64,000 bases of DNA from Azadirachta indica (Eukaryota > Streptophyta > Magnoliopsida > Sapindales > Meliaceae). The stretch is from NCBI GenBank assembly GCA_022749755.1, contig CM040450.1:3772913-3836912 (forward strand), read 5' to 3'. The translations under genes were made by a program, and so were the position numbers. Below the pieces are notes generated by a model. It ran no database searches. It was not told where the DNA came from and worked only from the letters and a program-made list of their open reading frames with translations. Below are positions 48,955 to 63,389 of this stretch, in pieces. Position 1 is the first letter of the stretch. Each line of letters opens with the position of its first letter.

Positions 48955-51900
48955 AATGAGAATGATAACCTCCTTTGTGAAAGGACATTAATTAATTAAT
49001 TAGTAGAATAAATAGCATATTTGTTGGCAGATTATCTGGTTAATTATTATAGGGATTAATTAAGAACATAAAAGGACAAGACCATAAACAAATATTGAAT
49101 ATAACTAATTTGCAAGAACTTATAAAGTTTTTGGGAAAATGGATGGGTTTTGACAAGTTCATTCATTTGTCTTTTTTAACATAGATTTTCTAATTCTTCT
49201 TAGTTGTTGTTGTTAATTAGCATATGTATAATAATACTAGGAACTAATTAATAATTGAATAAGTTGAAAATGCATGCATGCACGAGAAAAAAGCATCCAT
49301 TTGGAAGCATATATATATACTGCACAAATATGAAAAACATATTTATTTATTTTAATCAATCACTATATATAAATTTATTAGTTTTTAGAAAACAAATAAA
49401 CTTTAATGTTTTTATAATTATCTTTAATTAATATTAATGTGGAACAGTAACACTCTTAAATGATCTCTAAGTAAATTGAAATGAAATTTAAAGAAAGTTT
49501 AGCATTATGATCATATATATCTATGTGGCCTTTAAGCTTAATAATTCTTACATATTGTCCATCACTCATAATATATATATCATCAACTCTCATGGCATAT
49601 AATATTATAACCCGAATCAAGAATATAATATATATTAACTTTTATATGTTAAGATATGTTTAAAATTCAATCATTCCAATTTTAACGATTGTATGTATAT
49701 ATATTACCCTAGTTTTTATATATATATATATAATCAGGATCATACACAATTGCAAAACTACAATACCGCAGTACATTAACAGGCTTGTACGTGGGATTGG
49801 GGTTCAGATTGATGAAGCCATTGGAGATCAGTAAAGTTCACATCTGAAAACAAGCCAGTTTTGTCTGGTGTAGTCATTCATATGTATATATATGTATTTT
49901 TATTTTCTTGTTGATGACATGGAAAGGAACTGATTATAACAGTTCAAGCATGCAAAGAAAGATTAGGAAACAAAACACTTTATGGATCTGAGGAGCCAAT
50001 TTTTTAAGTTTGTCATCTGTTCTTTTGTGAGGAACTGAAGATTCTGTAGTCAGACTAGTAGAAATTTGTCTCTCTGAAGCTTTATGCAGTGAGAATGAGC
50101 TTTCTTTCTTCCTTCCTTTTTCTTTTTAATTTTTTGTCATTTCCTCAATCAAAACCCAACAACAGAAAATTAAATCCCAGTCTTTGATCACTGTGTATAT
50201 CCAAATCAAAACCCTAGCTAGTAAAATAGAATAAAATTAAAATAAAAAAAAAGATAATTGACAATAATTAATTATAGTATCACCCATGGTAATTAATATT
50301 GATAGGGATCAAAATTAATTATTGTGTATTATTATGATGTGTTGATACTTGATTCAAGGCTATCTAATTTTGCTTTTATGTCATAGTTACAGCTAGATTG
50401 AGGTTGATTTGTGGAAGCTTTTGGGGCTGTAAAGCTTAAACTTTCCTGTGAAATCATGAAAATGGAGAGAATATTATTTTTAATGAGTTTAAAACAATGA
50501 AATAGGAATAGGGTAATCAAAATAATGCAAGGGATAAACATGCGCACCCATTAGATTCCACAAATTTCGCCAAAAACAATTATATCAAATAATGGTGTCT
50601 TATTATACACAAAGATCATAATTGTCTATAATTACACAACCCATATTCATAGATAAAAAGTTATATTCTCCTTGAGACATGGTTCTGTTTACAACAACTG
50701 GGCCGGTTTCGTTTTTTCTCTCATTTTCTAGGAGAATAATCTAAAAGGAAAATTCAATAGCAAAATCCATGCCTAACTGTTTACAAAAGTTAAAAAGCAA
50801 AACCTCATCATTACAAAAAAATTTAAAAAAAGAAAAAGAGGACATCTAATTGAATCGTTTGTCCCCACTTACATATACAGCACATACAAATCAGAGGCTT
50901 TTGATTTTCCCAATTTATTTTTTTGGGGGGTGGAGGGGAAATGTGGAAAATGATAACCCACTTTAAACAAAGCCTCCAATTTGGACCCAACATGCCTATG
51001 TACAATTTCCATTCACATTTTGCCTCAATACAATGAGGTACATTTGGATTAAAATGTATACCTTAGTCATTAAGTATACAAGATCCAAGAACATGTGTAA
51101 GATAACAAGAATTTTCATATGGTTGATATGGGTTCTTCCACACAATTATGGTTTTGTTTTTTTTATGGGTTTTTAACTTTTTACTCAGGTTGATAGCACT
51201 ATAAACTTGTTCTAGAGCCTAAAACGGATTATGGTTAGTCTAGGGAATTAAGCTACAAATGAGGTAGGTTCTATTCTATCACAAGACAATATGTGCCACT
51301 AAAATTTCCGCAAGGCAATGCCTAAAATCATAGCCTCAAAAGAACTATTTGTAATTATGTATACAAGTTATTCTAGAGTGATGGAATCCCAAGACAGAAT
51401 TTAGAGTTTGGCATGTTACTAAAGCAAGACAAAAAAGCATACAAAAGAATACAAAGAGGATAATTACTAGGCATACCTTCTTAGGGATTTACATATATCC
51501 CAAACACATCTTTCGTTTGGTTTATTATATAAGTGCTAGGATAGTAGAAGCAGTAGCAGCAGCTACATTTATTCACTGACATGCCTTGAAATTTAAAATA
51601 AAAGGAAGCTTACCCTATAGTTTTAATATTAAAAACTGCATGAAAATCATCAGTAGAATTGGCTTTCAAAGGTGAAGAGACGGGAAAAGGAAAAGTTGGT
51701 CTTTGCTTTCTTTTGCCCTTTTATTTTTTATGTTAAAGTATAGAGGAAAAGAGAGAGACCCATTAATTTTGCTGGGAAAAGGATGCAAGTGAAAGGAAAG
51801 AGTTTTCGCACAAGAAAGATTCAATGTTTTTTTACACTTTCTTTCTAGCAAATGGAGCCCAAACTCGTTGATTTCAGTGCTAAAATGGATTATCGCTACT

Positions 51901-52227
51901 CATCTCATTACAAAAATGAGGTACGTGGGACTATTCTTAGGGCCTGTTGAAGCTTTTAAGAAATGGAAATCCCTTATGACGATTTTGGGCAATTTTTGGT
52001 GTGTAATGAAGTCCTAAGCCCGTCTACAATCTTGAAATCAGGCTCTTATTGCAATGGTAGGTCCAAGTATGCGATAAAATTCATTTAATCTTGCTACTGG
52101 GCTCTTCAAAAATATGCTGGGTCTCTTTTACAAGCAAGTAGCCCAGATTATTGATTGAACAGAGAATTATTTACAAAGTTAGGATGGCAAGTCATGATAC
52201 ATTTTAACATGGGTGTGTATAAACAAG
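47147..52227. other. Intergenic region between the ACGT cluster and the WD40 gene
   Basis: No supported gene. 47700-48060 is a GC-richer patch (CCACCGCCACCACC on the plus strand) without an open frame; a non-coding transcript is possible. (AT)n runs lie near 48068-48140 and 48439-48461, and (GA)n at 48919-48950. A minus-strand frame ending at 50332 has an acceptor-like TTTCACAG at its start and could be a lone terminal exon. About 51.9-52.2 kb is likely WD40 3'UTR. Confidence 0.45.
48919..48950. repeat. (GA)n microsatellite
   Basis: Long uninterrupted AG run followed by a few AATGAG repeats. Confidence 0.85.
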
Positions 52228-55200
52228 TTAAGCATCGCTGAGATTGTTCTTCAGTATCTCGACAACCTTTTGGGATAAACTCTCAGCAAATGTTCCTAAT
52301 ACAGGTTCAAATCTTGACACTTCTGTTCCACGTATCCCTGATGAATCGTTGTTTCTATGTTGCACTGTTTTGGCTACTGCATTTATTTTCTCTGCAATTG
52401 CTGGAAGCAGCTCAACTGCTTCTTTACATAATTGACCTCCAGGTCCAGTGGACAACTCTTCCCTGGAAACCAGAGTTCCTAATTTTGAAAATAACTGGAC
52501 TACACATTTAGCTGCGGTGTCAAGATTAACTAAAGCTTCCTTGCATTCAGTTATTCTTTCCAGGGCTTCGCTACTTTCAGGATAGCATTTCTTCTTGTCT
52601 GTTGCTTCCTCGAAGTCTTTGTCCATTGAATTTTCCTTGACTGGGCATTTTGTTATTTCATCTGGACAGGAAGCATGATTCGGGCCAAGCAAGCTTTCAT
52701 TAAGGTTCTTCAGGTCCTGCAAAGAGCATCACAGCCAAAAAATTTAGTGTGGAGATTCATAAGAGTCACCTCACACATGATATATAGTATTTCTTAAGAT
52801 AAGATTTTAGTGTGGAGATTCATAACGATATGAAATACATATTTACATTACAGTAAATCAGATAGTCTGATGTATATGTGCTTATAACATAATAGGGAGG
52901 GAAAATAAAATCCATAAGGAGATAGTAGCGTAAACAAACTATTAGCCTGAAATGGCACAAGTGACCACAATTTGGGAGTTCAAAATCTTGATGATAATCA
53001 TCTAGTGACCACAATTTGGCGCAAGAAGATGAGCCAAGTTTGTGTAACATGGATAGACAAACCTGTTTAAAAGAATCTTTCACTTGGAATGCCTGATTTG
53101 CAGATTTAACATGGGAGGCAGATTCATCCCCACAATTCAAAGTATCACGACAACAATTTTTTATGGGTGTGTTAAAAAGTCTCTTGGAGTCCCCACTATA
53201 GTCTCTCCGTACAACATACTGTGAGGAGAATCTTCTTCTCACAGTTGATTTCCTTTTCTCTACCTGCACGCATAAAATAACTTTCATCTTGACTGAACAA
53301 ATCAACAGGTATCACAGATTGACGGCAGGCAAAAAGCCCAGAAAGCTATATGCACTGTAACATGCAACAGCACTAACCGCATGTGTTGTTGATAAACTGC
53401 TAAAATGCTGCTTGAACAAATCACTGTCTTCAGATTTTATGTGGCATATGTTATTAGCATCTATACTCTCTTGCACCTCATTCTTTTCTGAACACGGTTG
53501 TTCCTCCATATGAGCAATGTTCTCATTACATGCACTCAAACTTTTCATCTCATATTGATCATTATTCTGGCCAATAAAGCCAATTTTATTGGGACTAGCA
53601 TCTCTGTTTGTACTAGCACCATGCCCATGGCCATCATGCCGAGAAGAGCACTCACCATGACTTGGAATCTTAAGTGGGCCTTTAGCTGCAAGAAAATGCT
53701 GGCATTAGAAAAGGAGAAGAATTAATCTTCTCCACAAACTAATACATGTATATTGTACAGTATTTCATTGTCACCATCATCATCCAAATGTCAATAATCC
53801 CTAAAGAGTAAGTCATAGTAACCTTGTTTTGGAAATTAATTGTCATTCTTTTCATGTATGCTACCATTATTGGATAGAGAACTCAACAAGAATCTGAGGT
53901 AAACAGACAGAAATGGCCTTACACAAACTTGGGGATGACAGTGGCATCCTCACATCTTTTAAACTTTGGACCTCTGGGGAATTCAGTAAATCCATGCACA
54001 CAGTGTACACAGTGAGCCAACGTTTGTCAAGGGCAAAGCTGCTGAAGTGCATATGAGAAACTGTGAGTCAGCAGAGCATCTACCATAAATGAAATGGATA
54101 AAAAAATCATTGATAAATATATTGCTGACCTGACAGCCTCTTGCGGCAATGGTGGACTTTGGCTCTTATAAGCATCAGAGGAACTTCTGGACAAGGTACT
54201 GAGGCATGAATTGCTGTCTCCCAAATCATGATTAGATGGAGTTTGAATTTCATGACACACAGAAGCATAGCCCACACCATCACCAACCAAAGGTGACAAA
54301 ATTTCTGGCTTTACTTGCTGCTGACAGCAAGGAACAGTAAAGATATTCAATAAGCAAGAAATTCAGAAATAAGGTAGCAATAAAGTTCATACAAGGATAA
54401 GGAAGATGATCTTTTTTCTCTGGCCATAAAAGATAGTCAGATACAATAATAATTGGAGATAACATTATAACAAGGCTAAGATGACTTAGAGCAATAAACA
54501 GCATTTGACAAATTGTGATCCAAAAGAAAATAGTAGTATATACCAAGCCCAAGTACAGATAGTATTCTAGATAACTATTAATGCCAGTTGAAAGCATAGC
54601 TTTAACACTTCACCTTGATATAACTATTAAGGTTAATCCAAATAAAAGTATACTAAGACACTTCTCGCGCACATTTTGAAACACTGCAGACCCAAAATTC
54701 AAAGATTCCTAATAAATGGATTTAATGAAGAGTCAAGGCCATTAAACAGAACCTCAACAAGGCCCCGTTTATAGAGTGCCAGAAGGAAAAGGTGGGGATA
54801 CGTTATTAAGTATAGAAAAGTGAGATAGATAATATCCTGGTATTTTTTAGACATCAGAATGCAAGTTTCACATGTTAAAGGCCTAAAATATAAATTACCT
54901 GGGATGAAGTGAAATCAAGATTCCTAGGGATAATGTCAGAGCTTGATACTTTCTCTTGTGCCCACTTTGGAAGTCTTGAAATGCTGAATTTGAACGTTGA
55001 AGTCACTTGGGGTTCCCGATCATAGTGCGGTCCTCGTCCAACTTGGTTGAAATCCACCATAAACGACATATCTCTTGGGTCCATTCCACATTTTTCGTCT
55101 TCCTCTTCGTAGAAAATTATTTCACTTAAAGCCACTGGCTGGTCCAAGTTAGTTGGAGATAAAATACCATAATTTTCCTTCACTCTTTGCATCATCATCA

Positions 55201-58200
55201 AAGCCAAATGAGCAGGAACTTTCCAGACAAATATACAACCATCACCTCCTACCTGAATACATCAAGAAGGTTTGAAGTCAGTATAATGATGAAAAATTAT
55301 AGGTCATGGTACTGGCGTGTTATATGAAGTAGTCCAAAAGATATTCCATAGGTATGACTTGTTATCAACATGAAGTTAATCACAAGAGGAACTCACCGAA
55401 ACTATGTGCTTGCAATCAGGTAAGAAAGTGACACCAGTTACGACTTCGCCGTGCCCCATGGCTTGTGAGACCATCTCTCCATGGATAAAGTCATACAAGC
55501 ATATGGACTTGTTAGAGTAGGAGCAAACCAGGTAACTGCCACTTGGATCCATTGTAACCTATAAAAAGATAGCATGTCAAAACACAACAATAAGTGCAAC
55601 ACAAAGATAATTGTTAATGTCGCTTACCTTTATCGGGTCTCCAAAATCTTTATCTTGCTTGAATGATCTAATAAGCTTTCCAGCAGTAATGTTGAAAGCG
55701 TTTATCTTCTTATCCTAGAGTAAACAAGTGAACAAGAGTAATTAAATAAACAAATTCCTAGCACCCAGATCACAAGAATCCAAGGGAATCTCATAATTAT
55801 ATTATTCAACCAGAAAACCAAATGATTTTGAGCACACGACACACATGCAGAGGACCAGTTTGGCTGATTGAACTAAAAGTTGATTTTAGAAGCCCTTTGA
55901 GAGCAGTATTATGATTTTTTGTTTAATCCCTGAATTACTATTAAGATCATAAGATGTTATTTACCTGCCCAACAGTTATGACAACCTCCATTGTTGGATC
56001 TATATCCATGTCATATACAGTTCCATGAGATGCCAGTTGTTGATGACGACGTGAAACCTTATAAGCACCATTGGTTGCAGCAACATCACGGAAGACTAGA
56101 GACCTGTGTGAAAAAAATAATAATGTTATCTACAAATAGATACTTTTGGATACTTCTAGGTAATTAATGTTTTATTTGATTTACATGGCTAACTGAAGCA
56201 CCAAACAGGGCAAGGACGGGTTTGGTTTACAATTATGTAGCAGTATCTAGAATGGGAGAAATAAAGGAAAAAGAGAAAAAAGTACCAAACAAGGTCAGAA
56301 TGACTTCACAACTATTTTTAGAACAAAGGTCATTGTCACTGAAGATGAAAATAGAAAATGCAGCCCAATATTATTAAAATTTTTGAAAATGATCAGATAG
56401 ATCCAACAGTACAGCTTGATATAAAATTGTTCAAACTGAAATCTAAATAAACCAAATTGATTTATTTTTCTGTGACAATATCCAAAATATCCCTTAGATT
56501 TATGGTTTGAGAATTCAAGATACACTGTAATCAAAGTTATAACAGCATACCTATCAGCACTACAACTCAGAATCTTGCAGCCATTGGAAGTAAATTTCAC
56601 GGAAGTCACAGCCGCTGAATGGTCATCAATACTTTCAACAAGATCAAAATTCCTGATACAAGGGAAATCTAGTTAGTATACATATCTAAAAGGCTAAAAG
56701 AAGCATAAAATTTAACAAGTTAAACCTTTTAACATCATAAAGATGGATTGTACGATCCCTTCCTCCAGAAGCAAGGAAATAATGGCTGTCCATGACTTCT
56801 TTTGAAATGTTATCTTGCTTGCTTGACAAGCTGAAACTCAATGAGAGGATCTCCGCATCATGGGCATCCTGCAGAGTAGCTCATATTAATGTTTGTGCCT
56901 TCCTCTCTAGCACCTCCATGTCATGAACACCAAATGAAAAACATAACGTTTATGCCTAAGATATGTGTTTCTTCTAGCAATGATTAAAGTAAAATGTTTT
57001 GACTGAGGTTTACCTTAAAACATGTATACTCAGAAGATTTTAGGTCATAGATATGAAGATTCCCTGCAAAATCACCAGCAGCTAGGTACTTTCCATCTGA
57101 ACTAACTGCAATCGACCGAAAACCTTGAGTGCTAACAGTTGTCTCTATAGTATCACGTTCAAAAATCCCAGCACTAACTACAGTGACAAATAGAAAGAGA
57201 ATATAAGTAAGATGCAAAGGGAGGTTTGGATAACCAATAAAGAAACAATTTGTGGAACTTTAAAATGTATACACGTGTGTTGTTGTATGTTTGTGGATTT
57301 GTCTGTTGGTGCCTCAAAAACTGGCAATTACCTAAACGTGCAGTGCTCCCAGGTTCAATATTCAGAGAACCTTGATCCAATAAATCCTTTGACGAGTCAG
57401 GTTGCAAGGCAAGATCCCATAACCTAATAGTACCATCAGCAGAGCATGTTGAGAAAGAAACTCCTCCAGAACAACCTCTAGCAACACATGCAAGAGATGG
57501 ATCGTGCATGTTTTCGCAGCAGAGATTCTTGATATCCCATATGCATGCAGAATGTGAAACTAGCACACAGCACCTAGTAGCCTGGAACAGTACAAAAACA
57601 TTTGGTTGCATCAAATAGTAATCCAATAAAAGCTCAAAAAAAAATAGCATAATAGAAACAAGCACTAACTAATAAAGAAGAAACAAATGAAAACTAAGCT
57701 TTTTGATAAGAAGGAAACAAATAAAAAGTAAGTGGAAAAGTATTGAATCTCACACTGAGCAGTTACCTCATTCACATTATGGATGTCCCATATATAGAGA
57801 CTATGATCTTCATAAACAACCACTGCAAACCAGAAATATTGATGAATTCAAAGTTCAACACCAGTGGAATCAAACTATCTGGGCAATCAGTAGTTATATG
57901 CTCACCAAGCCTTTCTGGTGTTGAGAACTGACAAGCAATTGCATCAGGAAGTGTAGGAGCAAGTTGAAAATCCATTGCAGTGGTTTTAGCTTCACAAACA
58001 ATATCGTTTTCTCCATCACACTTTTTTGCCTCGAAATAGTTAAGTGTTCTGGCATATTTAAGAGTCCGAATGGTAAAAAGTTGTACTGCTCCATTACTGC
58101 AAGCACAAGCAATCAACTTGTCGGATGTACATAGTGCAAAACCTTTCCCAACCTGAAAGTGAATTGAGGGTTATTCTAAATTAAATAGGTAAAATATCAC

Positions 58201-59860
58201 AAAAACAGTATCCATACAAGTATTGAGCAATAAATTCAGTGCAGAGTGGATGCTATCTTGTGTTTATATAAACTTATTCCAACAACACTTTTGTGCTTGT
58301 TTATCTTGTGTCAATATAAGCAACATCTGTACCATATACTTATTTATATCTCATTTCAGTTTTTCCGTAGTCAGATGTTATGGTGACTATTATATTTAAC
58401 CCAGCTGACCCATTTCAAAACCTTAGGACACAAGCCAAATCTTCAGAATGGCCATGTTTGGCTTGAACTTTGGGCAAATTATAGGGATTTCCTTCCAGTA
58501 GGATCCATCTAAACCAAACTGCATCTTTTGCCATTGTCCTCCTATAAGAGTTTTACTCCACAGGGAAACTTGGTTTTGCTGAAAATCTACTATGAACAAT
58601 ATAAAACAAGAGCCCAATGTACCTTCAAGTCCACTGACTTTGTTACCAAAAGCCCGGAATTTACAATATATAAAATCCCTGAAATCAGGAGCAGAATTGG
58701 ACTCATTAACCGTACTTCAAATACTCCAATGCAGTATACTTCTTCAATTGTTCTTAAAAAGCAAACTTTAACCTGCATCAGTCAGTGCATATATAGCAAA
58801 ACTTTCACCAGTCTGTTTGTGATTTACAACATTATTATCAGTCCAGGTGGCAGATAGGACAGAGACAAATGAACTTCCTTTCTGAATGCCAAGGTTGACG
58901 GGCTTCGCATGAATTGTCAAAGATTCTGTGGCTTTATTTAAACGAGTCCTTGGAGATGACACAAGTGTCCAGAACTTCAGGTGCTTCTTTCCAGCAGTAA
59001 CAATGAATTTTGCATCTGCTGAGAAACTCACAGACGTAATGGCAGAACAAGATGAATTTGCTTTGAGCTTGGTGACCAACTGCCCACTCCGCCAATTCCA
59101 AAGATAAATGTAACCCCCAACAGACACCAGATGTTCCCCTTGAAATAGAATATTAACCAAAAATTGAAAAATGAATGGATAGATAACCCCAAAATCTTCA
59201 AACAAGAAACAAAAAGCCAAAAGCCAAAATGAATGATTGTAACTAACCATCAGGCGAGAAAGCAATACATTCAACTCCATATAGATGACCTTTGAGTTCA
59301 GATACAAAGGTGCGAGTTGCACAATCCCACACTAACACTGCAGGTTGCAGCCCTGACTGCAAAAGCATGTTAGATGCATACAGATGATGCAAATAACTCA
59401 AATATTCTTCCCAGTATTATAGAAATGAAAAACGATGAATTCAAAGGTTAAACTGTAAATTTGTAAATGAACTGATTTGTACCTCTCCGGCAGCTAGAAA
59501 ACGGCCGTCGCGTGACACGGATACGCAGCTGAGAGGCCTGGGCACTCGATGAGACACCATGAGGTGCGATTGAGTGTTTGAATCCACATCGTAAACCACC
59601 ACAACACATCCGGCAACGTAAGCACACTTGGCAGTTGAAGTACTCGAAGCTAAGCCATTGCAATTTCTCGTAGTCAATCCAATTATCTCTTCTAGAACCA
59701 GCTGCTAATTGAAAAAAAAAAAAAAAAAAAGAGCGAGCAACGAAACTTTGATCAGAATAAAATTAATTGTCGCTAAACTGAAATTAGGGTTTTGAATCAG
59801 AGAACGGTGGCGTACCTTCGAAGATGACTCTGATTTCTTGATTTTGCGATTTGGTTTCAT
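52228..59860 (-). CDS. WD40 repeat protein of the MABP1/WDR62 type
   Basis: Nineteen exons on the minus strand sum to 3744 nt (1247 aa) in one frame: 59860-59816, 59704-59483, 59356-59248, 59138-58773, 58152-57906, 57822-57767, 57581-57332, 57177-57014, 56868-56726, 56652-56551, 56103-55975, 55714-55628, 55558-55397, 55252-54899, 54320-54130, 54041-53923, 53685-53378, 53263-53063, 52716-52228. The N-terminal about 740 residues form two WD40 propellers ([86 protein letters not shown]). The C-terminal half is polar, low-complexity and probably disordered, with a final helical segment ([20 protein letters not shown]). Animal relatives MAPKBP1 and WDR62 scaffold JNK signalling and spindle poles. 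The plant role is unknown; At3g09080 is the likely counterpart (from memory). Confidence 0.9.
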
Positions 59861-62835
59861 TTTGAAAGGAGAAACCCTAATCGGAGTTGTAGAAATGAGA
59901 GTGAGAGTGAGAGTGATTCGGCGTTTTTTTTTTTTTTTTTTTTTTTTGGGTATTTTGAAGCTGGCGTTACCGTTGGGAGGAGAGAAGGAGAGAGCGGGAA
60001 ATATGTGCAAATGGAAGCTTTAACGTTTAAAATATGCGTTATGTAATCTAAAATTGTTACACCTCCGCATTTTGGATAGCATTCTTAGAATACTCGACAT
60101 TAAATTCTAAAATTTTAAAGTCCGAATCATTTTTTTAATTGAAATACAATAAATGTGCATAAATCCCCTCCAACACGGCAGTACTAAGTAGACAGCCAGA
60201 TTTTGGATTCTCGAAAAACAATGAGGATGATTTTTTTTATTCATTCGAGAGTAAAAATCTCTTAAATTTATGGACCTTAAAAGAATAATCTACACTATGT
60301 AAGTTATTTTAAAGTAGATCAGACTATTTTTAGGTTGTAAACCCTTACAATATGTGAATAAATTTTTAGAGTGAATAAAGTTATTTGAGTTATTATATAA
60401 ACTGTCCCTAATAACATATTTTTATTAGGATGGACATGTTATTAGAATTATGTAAAGTTGAAATAAAACCTTAACCAAATAATGTAATGTACACATGTTA
60501 GTATAGTATTTTCAAAAACAAAAACAGGACTACTGATGACACTGTTTGAATATATATATATATATATTTAAATTAGACAATTCACTATATACAAATGACA
60601 CAATTTCGTTAATCTATCTTTTTTAAACATTATATTTTAAGGGTAAATGAAAGTTGGGATCTTTAAATTATAGTTAAAATGATAATAAAACTCCTGAATT
60701 TAAAATAATTGTCAATGAATTTTTTATTATTTTTTAATTTTTACTTATGTTCATCAATAAAATAGCATAAATACTCATATTACTCATGTTAACAAAAACA
60801 ATAACATAAATACTCTTACTTATAATTTATATAAATATATTTTTTTTAATATTACATTTACAAACTATCAATTTTATCGAGAATTTGTAATGGAATCGCA
60901 TATAGTACAACTCGAATAACTACACTCAATTTAGATGATATTTACCCTCATTCATATAAAAAAGTTTACCCATATTCAAATATAATGAACCCTATACATA
61001 TAATAAGTATTATTTTTCATAATTAAAAAATGAGCCTCGGCCAGCAAGGTTAGAAGGATGGACTCCAAAATGGATGCTGAGATTCTTTTTATATTTTGTA
61101 ATTGGATGCTGAGATTCTTCGAAGAATTCGGAGCAAGTGCAAGGCCACCTTCTTTTCCATCTAAGCTTGTGAGCTGCTACCCAAAGGTCCTCATCTGATC
61201 TGGCTTGTCTGCTTGTCATTTTTTTTCACCCTCTTTTGTTTTTGGAATGCTGGTTTCAGGCAGAACAAGCAATAAGGTCAGGTCACCACTGCTACTACAA
61301 CAATAATAATTAGAATTACAAGAAGATGCAATTCTTTGCATCTAACAATTTTAAAAATCTTGAATATATAAGTTGTTGATTTGATCAAAATTATACAACA
61401 AACTCAAAATTAGCTTCTTTTTCCTACTTACAAAATATTTTCAATGTTATATCACAGAAATCAATCTTCTTGTCAAATCTACTTCCATCACTGAATTACA
61501 GATTTTTATGAATTTTCATAAAGAAAAAGAGAGAGAGAGCGAGACAGAGAAAGCAGTAGGTAGCAAAAAGAAAAAGGAGGAGACTTCTTTTAGATTTTTT
61601 TTTTTTTAATTTTTACATTTAATTTTTTTAAATGTAATTTATTTTTAGATTATAAAATTATTTTATTTTCAACTATAAAATAATAATTTTTTTTATTTTT
61701 TATTTTTAAAATAGAAAAACTATTATACCTTTTTGATATTAATAATAACTTGGAAAAATAACTAAAGAAATTTATGTTCGCAATTAAATTTATTTCAGTA
61801 ATTCTTATATTCATTTATCCGTGTGACAACTTCAAATAAATTTGTCTTCTAAAATTAGTAATTTTAAAAAATATATATTTTTAAAATATTCATATAATAA
61901 ATGAAAACTTAATTAGTTTTGAGTTTAGATGTATAGGACAAATCATGAAACAAATAAATCAAGCTTTAACATATACAAACGGGTTTTCTTTTTTATTTTA
62001 TAATAACATGTTAGGCATTGAGTTGCACATACCTACATCTTTCATTATTAAAAGAGTTATATATACGTAAATTTGTTTTTCCCTTATTGACTTTGAAAAT
62101 TTCTTATTAATTTGTGTGACGTGTAGTGAATCTTTCTATATAAGTATCTTTGCGTCTGTTAAATTAATTATTAATTAGTATTAATTAATCTCAGTATCAT
62201 ATATACTTGATTTCCACACAAATATATGTTAATTAATTAGTCTGAACTTTTTCATACCTTTTGAGTATGATAGAGAAGGTTGATAACATAACAATATGTA
62301 TTTCTTAAAAAACAAACTTACACATACAGTATGAGTAGTTTAAGTCCATAAATTTAGGAATTAGACCATTCATAGATCTGCACAATCATATTATCCTAAG
62401 TAATTAATACCACTAACTCATTAAATTAAATAAAGAAGAAACCAACAGAGATCCGCTTTAGACCACGTTCATTATGAGGGGCCTGCTATAGTTTGCAATT
62501 CTCAATTACGAATTAGTAATTAAGATTATTATAATTATTTATTTATAATATCATATGTAATTTTTTTCATTATATATATATATATATTTTTATGATTTTC
62601 ACCTAACTATATATTATTTGGAAGCATTAATTCTCTAATGCAAATTCAACTTTCCACCAAACTCGAACACTATTTAGATGGATCTAGTGGAAATAATTTG
62701 CATTTGTCACATGCTATATTATTTAACTTATATTAGCATATATTCCTTTAAATTAACTGTCATCAGTTAAATCACCCCACTTGTAAATGATTGGATTACG
62801 GTTTAATCCTCATATTCAACTGGTTTGGCTTTTGA

Positions 62836-62882
<47 letters not shown>

Positions 62883-63389
62883 ACATTTGAATTAATTAAT
62901 TAATGAGATCAGATTAATATTTGTTTATCCTTTGCTTTAGTCAAACAATAGATGACTGGTTATTCCGGTAAGCCGTAATCTGGTGGTTGTTGGAGGAGAC
63001 TGAAGCCGAAATCGGGTAGGTGATTAAGAGTATTAGGGAACACGTGTTGCCGCGTAGAAGTGTTTGGTGTTGGGGAGTGGACAACAGTGACCAAATACAT
63101 TTTAGTGGACGAAACTACCCTTGGCAACAGCATTTTTTAGGGACGATTTCTCTCTCAGTTGTAACCAACCATTCCTCTTTCTCAATCGTAAACAACAGCT
63201 TTTGTATGGTTTTATTTAAATAAAATTCATCAAATATTTTTCTTTTATTTATTTATTTATTTATTTTTTTGACAAATATTATTTCTGTTCACATTTTCTA
63301 CGTCAATGTTGGTTTATTATTTATACAGATAAAACATTCTGAAATTGTTCTCTCATCTCTCGCGCTTTCTCAACGTTTGTGCATATATC
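59861..63389. other. Intergenic region between the WD40 and PHT4 genes
   Basis: The first about 150 bp are WD40 leader and promoter, including a 23-base T run near 59925-59947. The rest is AT-rich with (AT)n at about 60550-60567 and 62572-62587 and (AAT)n at 62838-62881. No gene seen. The last 400 bp before 63390 are probably the PHT4 promoter and leader. Confidence 0.5.
62838..62881. repeat. (AAT)n microsatellite
   Basis: About fourteen tandem AAT units, one of the longest perfect microsatellites in the window. Confidence 0.85.

Noticed and set aside
51850..51935. Short plus-strand frame starting ATGGAGCCC with a donor-like GAGGTACG
   Set aside because: It faces the 3' end of the WD40 gene and has no acceptor or downstream exon that continues it.
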